64,000 nt of DNA from Bacteroidales bacterium (GTDB lineage Bacteria; Bacteroidota; Bacteroidia; Bacteroidales; JAAYJT01). Below the pieces are notes generated by a model. That model saw only the letters and a list, made by a program, of their open reading frames with translations. It was not told the DNA's origin and did not search any database. The DNA is taken from contig JACZJK010000056.1 of NCBI GenBank assembly GCA_014860575.1, forward strand, positions 1 to 64,000. Reading direction: 5' to 3'. This document shows positions 19,271 to 27,889 of the stretch, in pieces. Each line of letters starts with the position of its first letter. Position 1 is the first letter of the stretch. The translations under genes were made by a program, and so were the position numbers.

Positions 19271-19277
19271 AGTATTG

Positions 19278-20870
19278 TTAGTTTAATGCCTTTACCCTTA
19301 CTGGCCGGTAGTAGTAAGCTGATTCTTTATCTGAAAGCAGTTCGTTGTTTGGATCCATGGAGCGTGCCCATGCGCTGGCGCCATCGTCTTCGCTGGTCCA
19401 GTGGTAGTGGTCTTCAAGTTCTGCCGTTTCGTTATGGCTGAGAAAAATGTTCATTCGAATGGTCAGCAGCTCGTCCCGGGTTGGGAGACGCCAGTCCGTA
19501 AACACACCACTTTGATAAGCGGCTGCAGCAGCAGTGGCCTGGTTCCAACTTAAAGGTTGGGTGGGAGTAAGGGCAAGGATAAGTATGGTGGTTTCATTTA
19601 CTCTGGCAACAATGCCGCCTTCATAAGGGTCACCCACCTGCAATGGTGTAGCTGGCGCAACCACTTCTGGAACGAGTGACTGCAGATGATAGTAATCAAA
19701 GTCAACGTGGTACAATCCGCTTTTATCCCGGGACCGGAGAATGGTTTGATTGTTGAAAACAATGGGAATTAATTTACCGTCCAAGATCTCATACACTTCT
19801 TCCGAACCAAAGAATTCAGGCAAGTATGCAAGCAGGTCTTTAGATACGTAGCCGGTATTGCACTTGATTGATTCTTCCTGTGTGGTGCGGATGTTCTTTT
19901 TGTTTGCCGTTGAAGCGCCTGGCCAGAAGGGAGTGTTCACAACTTCATACTCATAAGCTACTTCGCTGGATGCCTGGCCAGTGGTAACAATTGTATCAAA
20001 CGCCCCTGCCGAGTTGCGGAAAAGAAACTGGCGGCGGTAAGGAGAGTAACTTTCATCAATGATATATGTATGTTGAAAGTCAAGTAAGGCAGTAGTTTCG
20101 CCATCGTAAGGTGTGACGGTATATGAGGCAACGGTTTTACCAGGAAAGAATGCTGGAATCAATCCCGGGAGCCCCAGGTCGTTATAACCGGCATCAATCT
20201 CAATTTGCTGGCCTTTTTTAGCTGTAAGGGTTTCAGATAAAAAGAAGTCTTCTCCAACTGAGCCATCGGTAAATACAAAGTCGAGTTTGATTTTGACAGT
20301 TGAAGCCGGATCTTCGGTAAGCAAAATGAAAAGCTTGAGTATATCAGACTTTGATACAAGGCGTACATATTTCTGATTTCTGACAACAGAAATCAGATGC
20401 ATAAAGCTCAGTAAGGTATCGCCTGCTTTTAGCTTTGCATCGAAGCTTGAGTATTTCCTGTAGAACAGATTGTGTGCCCACTTTGGGATTAAGCCTTTCA
20501 CGGCATAATAAGGTTCTGGCACCAAAAGCGTATGCCTCGGAATTGGTGGATTGCCATAATACTCATTACACCACAGCGTGTATCTGCGAGCGGCTGCTTC
20601 ATGCTTTTTGATAGCGCTGGTGCCCGGAAAGGTAAACCCGGGTTTAATAATGGCATTAAAGTATTCGCTGATTTCAAAATCACAGTTGCCATCTGAACCG
20701 GGCGTCTGGCTGTCGGTTCCGATCAACTCAATAGTGTCATCCCACTTAAAATGAATTACACTCAGATCAATCCGGATATTGGGTTGAGCAGCCTGGTCGG
20801 TATGCACCTTAACGAAGGTGGGGGTACCGGAGAGGCGGAATTCGTGTATGTTGGTTGCGAGGGTAAGCAT
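19278..20870 (-). CDS. baseplate/tail protein with DUF1566-like C-type-lectin-like domain
   Basis: About 530 residues. The ATG at 20870 (MLTLATNI) is preferred, because the ATG at 20891 lies at the predicted transcription start and inside a spacer repeat. The C-terminal 120 residues carry the signature of DUF1566/Lcl-type domains: WNQATAAAAAY, DWRLPTRDELLTI, YHWTSEDDGASAWARSMD, YYRPVRVKA. This is a C-type-lectin-like fold, used in phage and bacterial adhesins. The rest is not recognised. It follows the tape measure gene, where baseplate or distal-tail genes normally lie. Confidence 0.7.
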   Translation of the reverse strand: MLTLATNIHEFRLSGTPTFVKVHTDQAAQPNIRIDLSVIHFKWDDTIELIGTDSQTPGSDGNCDFEISEYFNAIIKPGFTFPGTSAIKKHEAAARRYTLWCNEYYGNPPIPRHTLLVPEPYYAVKGLIPKWAHNLFYRKYSSFDAKLKAGDTLLSFMHLISVVRNQKYVRLVSKSDILKLFILLTEDPASTVKIKLDFVFTDGSVGEDFFLSETLTAKKGQQIEIDAGYNDLGLPGLIPAFFPGKTVASYTVTPYDGETTALLDFQHTYIIDESYSPYRRQFLFRNSAGAFDTIVTTGQASSEVAYEYEVVNTPFWPGASTANKKNIRTTQEESIKCNTGYVSKDLLAYLPEFFGSEEVYEILDGKLIPIVFNNQTILRSRDKSGLYHVDFDYYHLQSLVPEVVAPATPLQVGDPYEGGIVARVNETTILILALTPTQPLSWNQATAAAAAYQSGVFTDWRLPTRDELLTIRMNIFLSHNETAELEDHYHWTSEDDGASAWARSMDPNNELLSDKESAYYYRPVRVKALN

Positions 20871-20877
20871 GGGGTCA

Positions 20878-20907
20878 AATTCAAAATTCAAGATTCATCA
20901 TTCAAAG
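20878..20907. repeat. family A spacer repeat
   Basis: AATTCAAAATTCAAGATTC units between the late promoter and the start of the lectin-like tail gene. Confidence 0.65.
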
Positions 20908-20945
20908 ATCGTTTGGAGGGGGGTTAGAGAAAAGGACAGTTTTTT
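20902..20945 (-). promoter_or_regulatory. candidate phage late promoter, copy 1
   Basis: On the minus strand AAAAACTGTCCTTT is followed by 21 nt and then ATCTTTGA. The same arrangement and spacing recur at six other prophage gene starts. It would start transcription about 25 nt upstream of the lectin-like tail gene. Confidence 0.6.
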
Positions 20946-20953
20946 AATTCCGG

Positions 20954-23900
20954 TTATAACGCATTGTCGTTTTCGGTTTGAGATACTTTGTCTTCGAATT
21001 TGCGGAACTTCTGGTAAACCAGGTATGATTCTATGCCCTGATCGAGTTTATCGTTGAGGCGGTTTAGGGCGGCGAGTAGGGCGGGGTCGGTTGCTGGTTG
21101 TGGGTTGTTGGTTGCTGGTTGCTGGTTGGTGGTTGCGGCCGGTGGATCCGATAAGCGCCCTTGTGAGTATTGTGGAACCCTGGCAGCGTGAATGGCCTGC
21201 ATTACTTCCGGGAAGTTTACACGGATATTGCGCAGTGTGGGGTTATCAATGATAAGCTCATCGCCTTTCTCACCTACCAAAGCGTTTCTGTAAATTCCTG
21301 TTTTGGCAGGGCCCATAAAAGGAACATCCTTGTAGAGTTTGTTGTCATCCTTACCGATAACATTGTAGCGGCCTTTGACAAACTGAGGCATTTTCTGAGA
21401 AGCAATTACCGCAGTTTGTAAAGCTCCTGAAATACCGGCAGCAACTACCATAGGTAAATTAGCCCAGCCTCCTGGAGCTGCTGACCATGCCCGGCTTACA
21501 GCAAGCGCTGTATTGATTATACTTTGTATTATATCAGCACGATGTTGGCGTTTCCATGCCTGTTCTTTAATCTTCGCCTCTTGTACCCGGTAGCGTTCCT
21601 GTATTTTTTCCCGCTGTTCAGCGGTAAGGTTTTCATTGTTGAGTTCAGCATCCCGGCGTTGATTTAGGGCATACATTTGCCGGTCATACTGAGAATTGAT
21701 ATAGTTTGTGAACATCTGGAAACCGGCATTGAGAGAATCATCAACAATTTGCTTACGCGCACTTTCCCAATCCTTTTCCAGCTTTTCCTTTTTCGCGTTT
21801 TTCTTAGCCTCTTCATCAAGCTCAAACTGAATACGGTTACTGGTTCTATCCAAATCCTCCTGGTGATCCTGTTCCTTCCGCGACTTAATTTCATCAAAGG
21901 TGCCTTTCCAATCTTCAAGGAATTTTTTATTAAAAGCATCGCTTTCCTGCAGAAGGCTTTCTTCTGAATCAGTGAGATTATCCAGGAATCCAATAACATC
22001 ACCACCATTGGCAATGATACCATCAATTACCAGTTTTTGAGCCTCAAGGGTTTTAATTACGACATCAGCTTGCCTGGCAGCAGCATAATTCCCCTCAGCC
22101 ACGAAAGCAGCCTGGGCTTTACGCGCGTCGTTGATGGCTTTGGTAATATTTTCGTATGCTGTAGAAACATCTCCGTTTGGATCCGGATCCGGTGTATCAT
22201 CTTCACCACCACCAGCAGGAGGGGGAAATGCTCCCGGGGTTTTGGCAACCTGGTTCATCAATTCATTATATACTTCGAGTATTTCATTAATCTCTTTCTT
22301 TAATCCATTAATGGCTCTTTCACGTGCTGCTCCGCGTACACCTTCAACGATGTTGTTCTGCTTGTTATATTCGGCAGCAGTCATTCCTTCAATAGCCTTC
22401 AGTTCATCTTTTTTAATATCAGCTTCAGCAAATAGCTTTTTCGCTTTTTCCTGTTGAACCTCCATCTCAATTTTATTTCTGAGAGCGGTAGCAACATTAT
22501 TGTATGCAGTTTCAATTTCCTGAAGTGTTGATTTTTCTGAAAGCAGGCTAGGCAAATAATCTTTGTATTGATCATTTATTTGCTTGATTAGTCTATTACG
22601 TGTTTCAGCAGTAATATTCGTATTTTTTAATACTGTAAAAAGCTTATCGAGTTGCGCCACTTCTTCTGCAGCGCCTTCAGTAGCTTGCTGCCTTATTTCA
22701 TTATAAGCCTTTTGCTTAATTGTAAGGCTCTCTGTTTCGCGGCCGAGCTGCCTGATGTAAACCAGTAGGCCGATAATAGCGCTAGCTGCCAGCGCCCATG
22801 GGTTAACTTTAACAACTAAATTAAAAGCTTGCATTGCTTTCGTTCCCAGCCAAAGTACAGCAGTAAATGTTTTTTTTGCTATGATAGCTCCATTGGTGGC
22901 AATAGTATAAGCTATGATGGCGCTGAGAGTTGCAATGATCAGACTGCGATTTTCCTCCCAGAATTTAATTCCGCCCATGATGGCCTTTATCAGGTAGCTG
23001 AACGCATTGGTGCTGAAAGTAAGCGCCGGTGCAAGTTTTTCACCCAATTCCATCCTGAGTAAAGCAGCACGGTTTCGCGCCTGCTCAAGCCTGGTTTTAT
23101 TATTATCGCTGTTAATGATGGCCTGCTCAACAGCTATATTGGTATCTGATACGGCAGCTGTGTAGCGTTTAATTTCTTCACGGCTATCAATCAGGGCAAG
23201 GGCCATGTTGATGCTTTCCAGACCAAAGAGTTTAGTGAGATCAGCAACTGAATATTGTTTTGCAGCTAGGTTATCCAACGCCTGTTCCATTCCAACAATG
23301 GCGGGGTTCACATCATCGGCCCCTGATTGAAGGCGGATAAACATGGTCCTGAGCTGTGTGCCAGCAATTTCAGGCTGTGAGAATTTAGGAGCTATCCCTT
23401 CAATAACTCCAACCAGTTCTTCAATTTCAATTTTAGCATTATAAGCTGATGTACCCGATTTTTCGATCACGGCATTGAGGTAGGGGATATCACCGGCGCC
23501 TACCTTAGATCCGGCTCCCAAGGTATTGATGATCCTTCTGGCTTCGCTGGCTGAAACATTGAACTGGTTCATTGTAGTAGTAAGCGCGGTAGCGGCTGGT
23601 ACCAGGGTAATATTTGCTGCCTTACTTAGAATCATGGCTTCCTCGGTAACAGCAGCCAACGCTTCGCGGTTGGCAAGCAGTTCCGGCCGCTTTGAACCGA
23701 TCAGTGTATAAGCGTTTACAATATCAATGGCTGCATTTGTGAACCTTACGCCATCTTCGGTTGCTCCTGTGGAAGCGGCTTTTGCCCGTTCACTCAGCCA
23801 GTCAAGCTGCTCGCCCGCCAAACCAGTCAGCGCACTGAGGTTTGATACTGCTGCCTGGTATTCGTTAAACTCTTCAACCAATTTTTTAAAACCCATTACG

Positions 23901-24394
23901 CTCCCCAGGATTGAAGCGGAAAATGCCGCGATCATTCCAAAGTAACGGTTGAAGCCACCGGCAATGCGTTGCATAAGAGTTTGCTGCTGGTTAAAGCCCC
24001 GCATCTGTGCTGTAGTCTTTTGTATTTCGGTTTGAACCCGCTGCAATTGTGCTGTTTTGTCGGCAAATACTTTTTTGCCTTCGGCAGTATTGCGGTTCAT
24101 TGTGCGCAACTCAGAGTTAAGTGTACGCTGCGCCCTGGTAAGTTCTTTGAGGCTGGCACCGCTAAGATCCTTCATAACTGCATTGAGGTCGAAAGTGCTT
24201 TTGCGAGTGTCTTTGATTTTCTTATCAAGTGCGTCAAACTCACGTTTTTTTGCTTCATAACCCGGATCTTTTGCCAGGCGCAGCTCTTTGAGCTCTTTTT
24301 TCATCTCACGGGCTCTTGCAGTGAGCTCCTTTAGTTGGTTGTCAGCCTGCTGCCCATCGAGTTCAACCCTTGCGGTTGCGGTTTCGTTTGCCAT
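20954..24394 (-). CDS. phage tail tape measure protein
   Basis: About 1146 residues from the ATG at 24394; an upstream ATG (24481) would run through the promoter and a terminator. Residues 1-150 are a charged coiled coil (KELTARAREMKKELKEL). Then comes a TP901-type tape-measure core (AVSNLSALTGLAGEQLDWL, GSKVGAGDIPYLNAVIEKSG, QLRTMFIRLQSG). Hydrophobic segments follow near 490-560, then another coiled coil near 870-950. It sets the length of a non-contractile tail. At the usual 0.15 nm per residue it predicts about 170 nm. A spacer-type repeat is embedded in frame near the C-terminus. Confidence 0.92.
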   Translation of the reverse strand: MANETATARVELDGQQADNQLKELTARAREMKKELKELRLAKDPGYEAKKREFDALDKKIKDTRKSTFDLNAVMKDLSGASLKELTRAQRTLNSELRTMNRNTAEGKKVFADKTAQLQRVQTEIQKTTAQMRGFNQQQTLMQRIAGGFNRYFGMIAAFSASILGSVMGFKKLVEEFNEYQAAVSNLSALTGLAGEQLDWLSERAKAASTGATEDGVRFTNAAIDIVNAYTLIGSKRPELLANREALAAVTEEAMILSKAANITLVPAATALTTTMNQFNVSASEARRIINTLGAGSKVGAGDIPYLNAVIEKSGTSAYNAKIEIEELVGVIEGIAPKFSQPEIAGTQLRTMFIRLQSGADDVNPAIVGMEQALDNLAAKQYSVADLTKLFGLESINMALALIDSREEIKRYTAAVSDTNIAVEQAIINSDNNKTRLEQARNRAALLRMELGEKLAPALTFSTNAFSYLIKAIMGGIKFWEENRSLIIATLSAIIAYTIATNGAIIAKKTFTAVLWLGTKAMQAFNLVVKVNPWALAASAIIGLLVYIRQLGRETESLTIKQKAYNEIRQQATEGAAEEVAQLDKLFTVLKNTNITAETRNRLIKQINDQYKDYLPSLLSEKSTLQEIETAYNNVATALRNKIEMEVQQEKAKKLFAEADIKKDELKAIEGMTAAEYNKQNNIVEGVRGAARERAINGLKKEINEILEVYNELMNQVAKTPGAFPPPAGGGEDDTPDPDPNGDVSTAYENITKAINDARKAQAAFVAEGNYAAARQADVVIKTLEAQKLVIDGIIANGGDVIGFLDNLTDSEESLLQESDAFNKKFLEDWKGTFDEIKSRKEQDHQEDLDRTSNRIQFELDEEAKKNAKKEKLEKDWESARKQIVDDSLNAGFQMFTNYINSQYDRQMYALNQRRDAELNNENLTAEQREKIQERYRVQEAKIKEQAWKRQHRADIIQSIINTALAVSRAWSAAPGGWANLPMVVAAGISGALQTAVIASQKMPQFVKGRYNVIGKDDNKLYKDVPFMGPAKTGIYRNALVGEKGDELIIDNPTLRNIRVNFPEVMQAIHAARVPQYSQGRLSDPPAATTNQQPATNNPQPATDPALLAALNRLNDKLDQGIESYLVYQKFRKFEDKVSQTENDNAL
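21089..21138. repeat. family B repeat inside the tape measure gene
   Basis: Units of GGTTGCTGGTTGTGG that on the minus strand encode a Thr-Asn-Gln-Pro-Ala tract (TTNQQPATNNPQPATDP). The same repeat lies between genes elsewhere in the prophage. Confidence 0.65.
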
Positions 24395-24411
24395 GGTTGT
24401 GTGATTTTCAG

Positions 24412-24454
24412 GCAAAGTAAAGGCAGGGAATGGGCTGCAAAAAGGACAGTTTTG
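24412..24454 (-). promoter_or_regulatory. candidate phage late promoter, copy 2
   Basis: AAAACTGTCCTTT, 21 nt, TACTTTGC on the minus strand, ending 18 nt before the tape measure ATG. This is the closest match to the shared consensus and lies just after the terminator of the preceding gene. Confidence 0.65.
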
Positions 24455-24460
24455 AAGATC

Positions 24461-24500
24461 AAAAATAAAAAAGCCCTGCACGTTGTGGACCCGCAGGGCT
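24461..24500 (-). terminator. Rho-independent terminator
   Basis: AGCCCTGC (24472-24479) pairs with GCAGGGCT (24493-24500). On the minus strand the stem is followed by a T-rich run (24461-24471). It lies 20 nt past the stop of the 94-residue gene and separates it from the tape measure promoter. Confidence 0.8.
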
Positions 24501-24520
24501 AGGTTTGGAAAGTGTGGATA

Positions 24521-24805
24521 CTATGTCCGGATGAGCCAGCAGAATTGGCGTTCTTCGGTGTCGTAGTTTGAGATATAACCTTTTTCGCGAAGCATGGTAA
24601 CCAACTTGGCCGGTGTTATTGCATCGGGGCAGTGGCTGTTAATCATTTCAAAGATTTCGGCGGTGGTCATATCTTTCTGGTTCTCCTGGCGCGAAGCTGC
24701 AGGCGGGAAATTCTCAACAAAGGTTGCGAATACTTCGTTTATAGCTTCTTGCAGGTCATTGTTTGAGGGCGTTAGGGGCCCGGATTCTTCTTCAAAGAGT
24801 GGCAT
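24521..24805 (-). CDS. small winged-helix-like protein, autonomously transcribed
   Basis: 94 residues, not assigned to a family. The C-terminal 50 residues (TTAEIFEMINSHCPDAIT, KLVTMLREKGYIS) look like a small winged helix. It has an unusually strong Shine-Dalgarno AAGGAGG 8 nt before the ATG, rare in Bacteroidota. It also has its own promoter, a structured leader and its own terminator. That independent unit inside a structural operon is what defines a phage moron. A DNA-binding or regulatory role is inference from the fold alone. Confidence 0.7.
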   Translation of the reverse strand: MPLFEEESGPLTPSNNDLQEAINEVFATFVENFPPAASRQENQKDMTTAEIFEMINSHCPDAITPAKLVTMLREKGYISNYDTEERQFCWLIRT

Positions 24806-24822
24806 AATTTAATCCTCCTTAT

Positions 24823-24909
24823 GCAGGGAAACCCTGTATCCGCCACAAGGCCGCGCAGCCTTTCCACCACCCCGAAGGGTGGCTTCTCACAGATACAGGG
24901 TTTCCCTGC
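24823..24909 (-). repeat. 87-bp element with 18-bp perfect inverted repeats, structured leader
   Basis: Arms 24823-24840 and 24892-24909 are perfect 18-bp reverse complements. Read on the minus strand, the enclosed 51 nt hold two more hairpins: CCACCC-TTCG-GGGTGG (24867-24882, a UUCG tetraloop) and AAGGC...GCCTT. The transcript would be a three-way junction closing 5 nt before the Shine-Dalgarno of the 94-residue gene. It is either a cis-regulatory RNA or a small terminal-repeat element. Confidence 0.65.
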
Positions 24910-24996
24910 AATATTTTGGTTAGTAAAAGAGGATTCTGAGAACATGATCGCGCTTTTGTGGTACAGCTGTAGTCATGGTGACCACTACTGATGGCG

Positions 24997-25030
24997 CAAA
25001 TATATATTAAAAAGGATGGAATTCGACAAA
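24997..25030 (-). promoter_or_regulatory. Bacteroidota-type promoter for the structured leader
   Basis: On the minus strand TTTG (25027-25030), 22 nt, then TATATTTG (24997-25004), a match to TAnnTTTG. Transcription from here gives a leader of about 185 nt ending at the 94-residue gene. Confidence 0.55.
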
Positions 25031-25040
25031 ATGGTTTGCA

Positions 25041-25205
25041 TTATTTCTCTTTTATTTTGTCGTTAAGCTTTTTCAGCTCTTTTACAATGTCTTCAAGGTT
25101 CGCTACAATAGCGTAAATCTTGTAATACCATAATACAATAGGGCGGATAAGGAAGAATACTATGACTGAAAGAAATATCCACAGAAAAATTGAGCTGTGT
25201 TCCAT
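25041..25205 (-). CDS. small single-pass membrane protein
   Basis: 54 residues starting MEHSSIFLWIF. One transmembrane segment (FLWIFLSVIVFFLIRPIVLW) is followed by a charged helical tail (EDIVKELKKLNDKIKEK). The sequence is unrecognised. It follows a secreted small protein by 12 nt on the same strand, so the two are probably an operon. Spacing and composition look coding. Confidence 0.5.
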   Translation of the reverse strand: MEHSSIFLWIFLSVIVFFLIRPIVLWYYKIYAIVANLEDIVKELKKLNDKIKEK

Positions 25206-25217
25206 AATAGATGATTT

Positions 25218-25643
25218 TTAGAAGTTATAGACTAGACCAAGCCCGTGCTCAGTTGGGTAGATAGCAATATTTTGTCTATTCATCAGCTTAAGAGCTTTGG
25301 TTTGTTTGCTGGATCCTAAATGATAAAGAAAGATTGAAGCGCCTGAGGTAAGAGCAAATACAGAGTTAAGACTAGTAATAGACTTTTCAGTATCAATCAT
25401 TTTCTTAGGTAAAATAATTCCTTTGTAAATATAGGCGTAAGCTACACAGTTGCCAGCTATTACAACAAAGGCAATAGTTTTCAACACTTCAGCCTGGTTA
25501 ACGAGTTTATTTATTTCAACCTGGTTAGATGCTGATACTTGAATAAAGGATTGAGATTCTTGAGACGTTGGAACACCATCCAGTTCCTGTGCATTTATAC
25601 TAAAGCCCAATAAAATTAAAACCAGTGTAAATAGATTTTTCAT
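25218..25643 (-). CDS. small exported membrane protein, unknown
   Basis: 141 residues from the ATG at 25643, which begins a clear signal peptide (MKNLFTLVLILLGFSINAQ). Two hydrophobic segments follow (TIAFVVIAGNCVAYAYIY and VFALTSGASIFLYHLG). The family is not recognised. It sits at the edge of the cargo island next to the 54-residue membrane protein. Confidence 0.65.
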   Translation of the reverse strand: MKNLFTLVLILLGFSINAQELDGVPTSQESQSFIQVSASNQVEINKLVNQAEVLKTIAFVVIAGNCVAYAYIYKGIILPKKMIDTEKSITSLNSVFALTSGASIFLYHLGSSKQTKALKLMNRQNIAIYPTEHGLGLVYNF

Positions 25644-25753
25644 AGAAAGACAGTTTTGGTTAATGATGCTGCTAAAATACAAAAAGGTAAAATTGGGCAA
25701 GCCGTCAAAAAGGATGATTTATTTATTATCTTGCGTTGCCTAACTGAAACCAG

Positions 25754-25924
25754 ATGAAAGAGAGCAAACAATGCCCAAAATGCGGACCGACTGGAACCCG
25801 GGAGATCACCATCACGTTTTATAATGCATCAGATTATCGGTTGAAGTTCTGGCACTGGGTCCAATTGCTGCTCTTCAGAAAAGTTAAAGTGAGAGTTTGT
25901 GAGGGGTGTGGGAGAGGGGTGTAG
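25754..25924 (+). CDS. small zinc-ribbon protein
   Basis: 56 residues with CPKC at positions 7-10 and CEGC at 49-52, two Cys pairs that can bind one zinc. The middle is aromatic and hydrophobic (FWHWVQLLLF). It is on the + strand, opposite to its neighbours, which suggests an independent insertion. Function unknown. Confidence 0.5.
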   Translation: MKESKQCPKCGPTGTREITITFYNASDYRLKFWHWVQLLLFRKVKVRVCEGCGRGV

Positions 25925-25964
25925 TATTGCAACTGTTTTTTTTGTTTGACTAAGGCTGAATTTA

Positions 25965-27767
25965 TTATTCAACAATATATTCGCCAAATATTTCTTTCAT
26001 TTTTTTTCTCCAATTTTCAGGTATGTCTAACCATCCTCCTCCCCATTTCTCGGTTTCTTGGAATGCTTTAAAAGGCTTCTCATAGGTAGCACTATAACCA
26101 ATTTCATTTTCTACATTTTCAATCATTAAAACTATTCTACCATTAGAACCAACAGCATCTTCAATCGGTTTATTATATTTTGTGGCACCTTCTGTTCCAT
26201 TATCTCTATCATGCACGACAATCGGCCTAATCCCCATTGCAGTTAAGTATTTAACAAGGCCAATAATTGCAGCCTTACCTCTTGCTTTAATTACCTCAAA
26301 TCTTGAGATGATATTTAAAAAATTTTCTCTTTTTAATCTTTTTAAAGATTCCTTAATAAGTATATCCTCGGTGTCACCTTCTATTATAACAACATTTTCA
26401 GTAAAAAAAACTCTTGAGACATAGTCATCTAGTTTTAATAGCATTTTGACATATTGTTTATCATCGGAAACCAATTGCTGGAAAGTATCAGAAACAATAA
26501 ATGGTAATATTTTAATTTCATTACCATCAATTGATAAACGATTTAAAATTTGTCTTGGCTTTTTTGATAAATCAATTATATAAGGGGAATGCGTTGTTGC
26601 TATTATTTGAGAAGAAAAGCCACTTAATTCATAAATAGCATTTCTCATTTGATTTGCAGCACTTGGATGTAAGTAAATTTCAGGCTCTTCAAAGCAAATT
26701 ACTAATGACCTAGCATGTTCATCTTCTTTCTGAGATAACCACTTTTGTCTAAAACGTAACATTCCAAAAGCAGCAGCCCTAACCATACCTGAGCCTTGGT
26801 TTTCTACTGTTGTCCTAATATTACTAGACATTTCAACACTAAATGAAGGCTTAAGAACTTTATCTGGGTCGCTCAAGTCTGCTGTTGCATGAAGTTTAGA
26901 ATCAGGAAAAACACTTGCTAAAACAGTGTTTAAATCACCAATCATTTTGCCGAATTCTGAATCCTTATCTTCTGGATTTAATTCTTTAGCAAGTTTATTT
27001 AAATGAATTTGTGCATTTTGATAGTTCAACGATTTTACCCTAACATCTTCAAATAGCTCATTTAAAGTTTTGCCGAGTACACCTGAACTAGAACCTTGAA
27101 TTTCATTTATTGATGTATCAACAGGTATCACTAAAAAACGAGGAAGCATTTTCAGAACATTGCCAGGTATTCCTCCTGGATTTTTAAACCATGTATCAGT
27201 AGCCTGAATATCCCAAATATCATCAAGCTCCTCAAGCTTATCAAAAGCGCCCTGATTCTTTCCTATTACTTTGTTTAATTCGGGGAATAACTCTGACACT
27301 ATTGAAGAATCAATACCTCTATCAATATAATCTTGTCCGGTTTTGCATGAAGAAAATTCTTTTGAAATTTCTCTAACTTTAGATTTGAATTCAATCTTAA
27401 CATCTTTTCCAAGCTCGTAGGTCTTTCTATAGGTAACAGAAAGTCCTGTTTCACCTTCTTGAAAATATTCAAAGATTCGACCTTTAAATCCTCTCCAACT
27501 TTTAGATTCGATTGGCAGGTTTCTAAACTCTCCTTCAAGGATAATAATTGTAGACTCAATTTTTGTTTCACCTGTCTCGCTGTCAATAATTGAGTAATAT
27601 TCTTGACTTGTAAGCTGTTTCCTTGCAGAAAGCAGGTACTCTATTGCTTTTAACACTGTGCTTTTCCCAGAATTGTTACAACCTATCAGAAAAGTAGCCT
27701 GGCCAAATAAAATCTCAGCTTGTTTAATTCTTTTAAATCCAGCAATCTTAAGTGAATGTAATCTCAT
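25965..27767 (-). CDS. OLD-family ATPase-TOPRIM nuclease
   Basis: 600 residues. N-terminal ABC/SMC-like ATPase: Walker A GCNNSGKS at 29-36, Walker B region VICFEEPEIYLHPS near 360, and IIATTHSPYI after it. A C-terminal TOPRIM domain has the acidic VVIIEGDTED near 460 and DRDNGTEG near 520. This is the OLD/GajA architecture: an ATP-regulated endonuclease that acts in phage defence or in interference with other phages. No UvrD-like (GajB) gene is adjacent, so it is not Gabija. Instead it follows a SIR2-like gene by 122 nt on the same strand. Confidence 0.88.
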   Translation of the reverse strand: MRLHSLKIAGFKRIKQAEILFGQATFLIGCNNSGKSTVLKAIEYLLSARKQLTSQEYYSIIDSETGETKIESTIIILEGEFRNLPIESKSWRGFKGRIFEYFQEGETGLSVTYRKTYELGKDVKIEFKSKVREISKEFSSCKTGQDYIDRGIDSSIVSELFPELNKVIGKNQGAFDKLEELDDIWDIQATDTWFKNPGGIPGNVLKMLPRFLVIPVDTSINEIQGSSSGVLGKTLNELFEDVRVKSLNYQNAQIHLNKLAKELNPEDKDSEFGKMIGDLNTVLASVFPDSKLHATADLSDPDKVLKPSFSVEMSSNIRTTVENQGSGMVRAAAFGMLRFRQKWLSQKEDEHARSLVICFEEPEIYLHPSAANQMRNAIYELSGFSSQIIATTHSPYIIDLSKKPRQILNRLSIDGNEIKILPFIVSDTFQQLVSDDKQYVKMLLKLDDYVSRVFFTENVVIIEGDTEDILIKESLKRLKRENFLNIISRFEVIKARGKAAIIGLVKYLTAMGIRPIVVHDRDNGTEGATKYNKPIEDAVGSNGRIVLMIENVENEIGYSATYEKPFKAFQETEKWGGGWLDIPENWRKKMKEIFGEYIVE

Positions 27768-27889
27768 AATCTATAGAGTTTTCCTGTTTTAGAATGATTG
27801 ATTTATTATTCTGTTAATCGAAGCAACGATAAGATTCAGAACGAAATTATTGTTTTGGAAAATAGAGAGGCCAGAGGGATGTGGTTGGG

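Noticed and set aside
19278-20870. Diversity-generating retroelement target
   Set aside because: The lectin-like domain alone is insufficient: no reverse transcriptase and no template repeat are visible in the window.
20954-24394. Contractile-tailed or Mu-like phage
   Set aside because: No sheath, no transposase A/B genes, and a tyrosine integrase at a tRNA; a non-contractile siphovirus-like phage fits better.
25643-25660. An eighth late promoter copy (ACTGTCTTTC)
   Set aside because: It lies immediately before the ATG, so the 21-nt spacer and second box would be inside the gene; the spacing rule is not met.
25965-27767. Gabija system
   Set aside because: The OLD gene would be GajA-like, but no UvrD-like helicase gene is adjacent.
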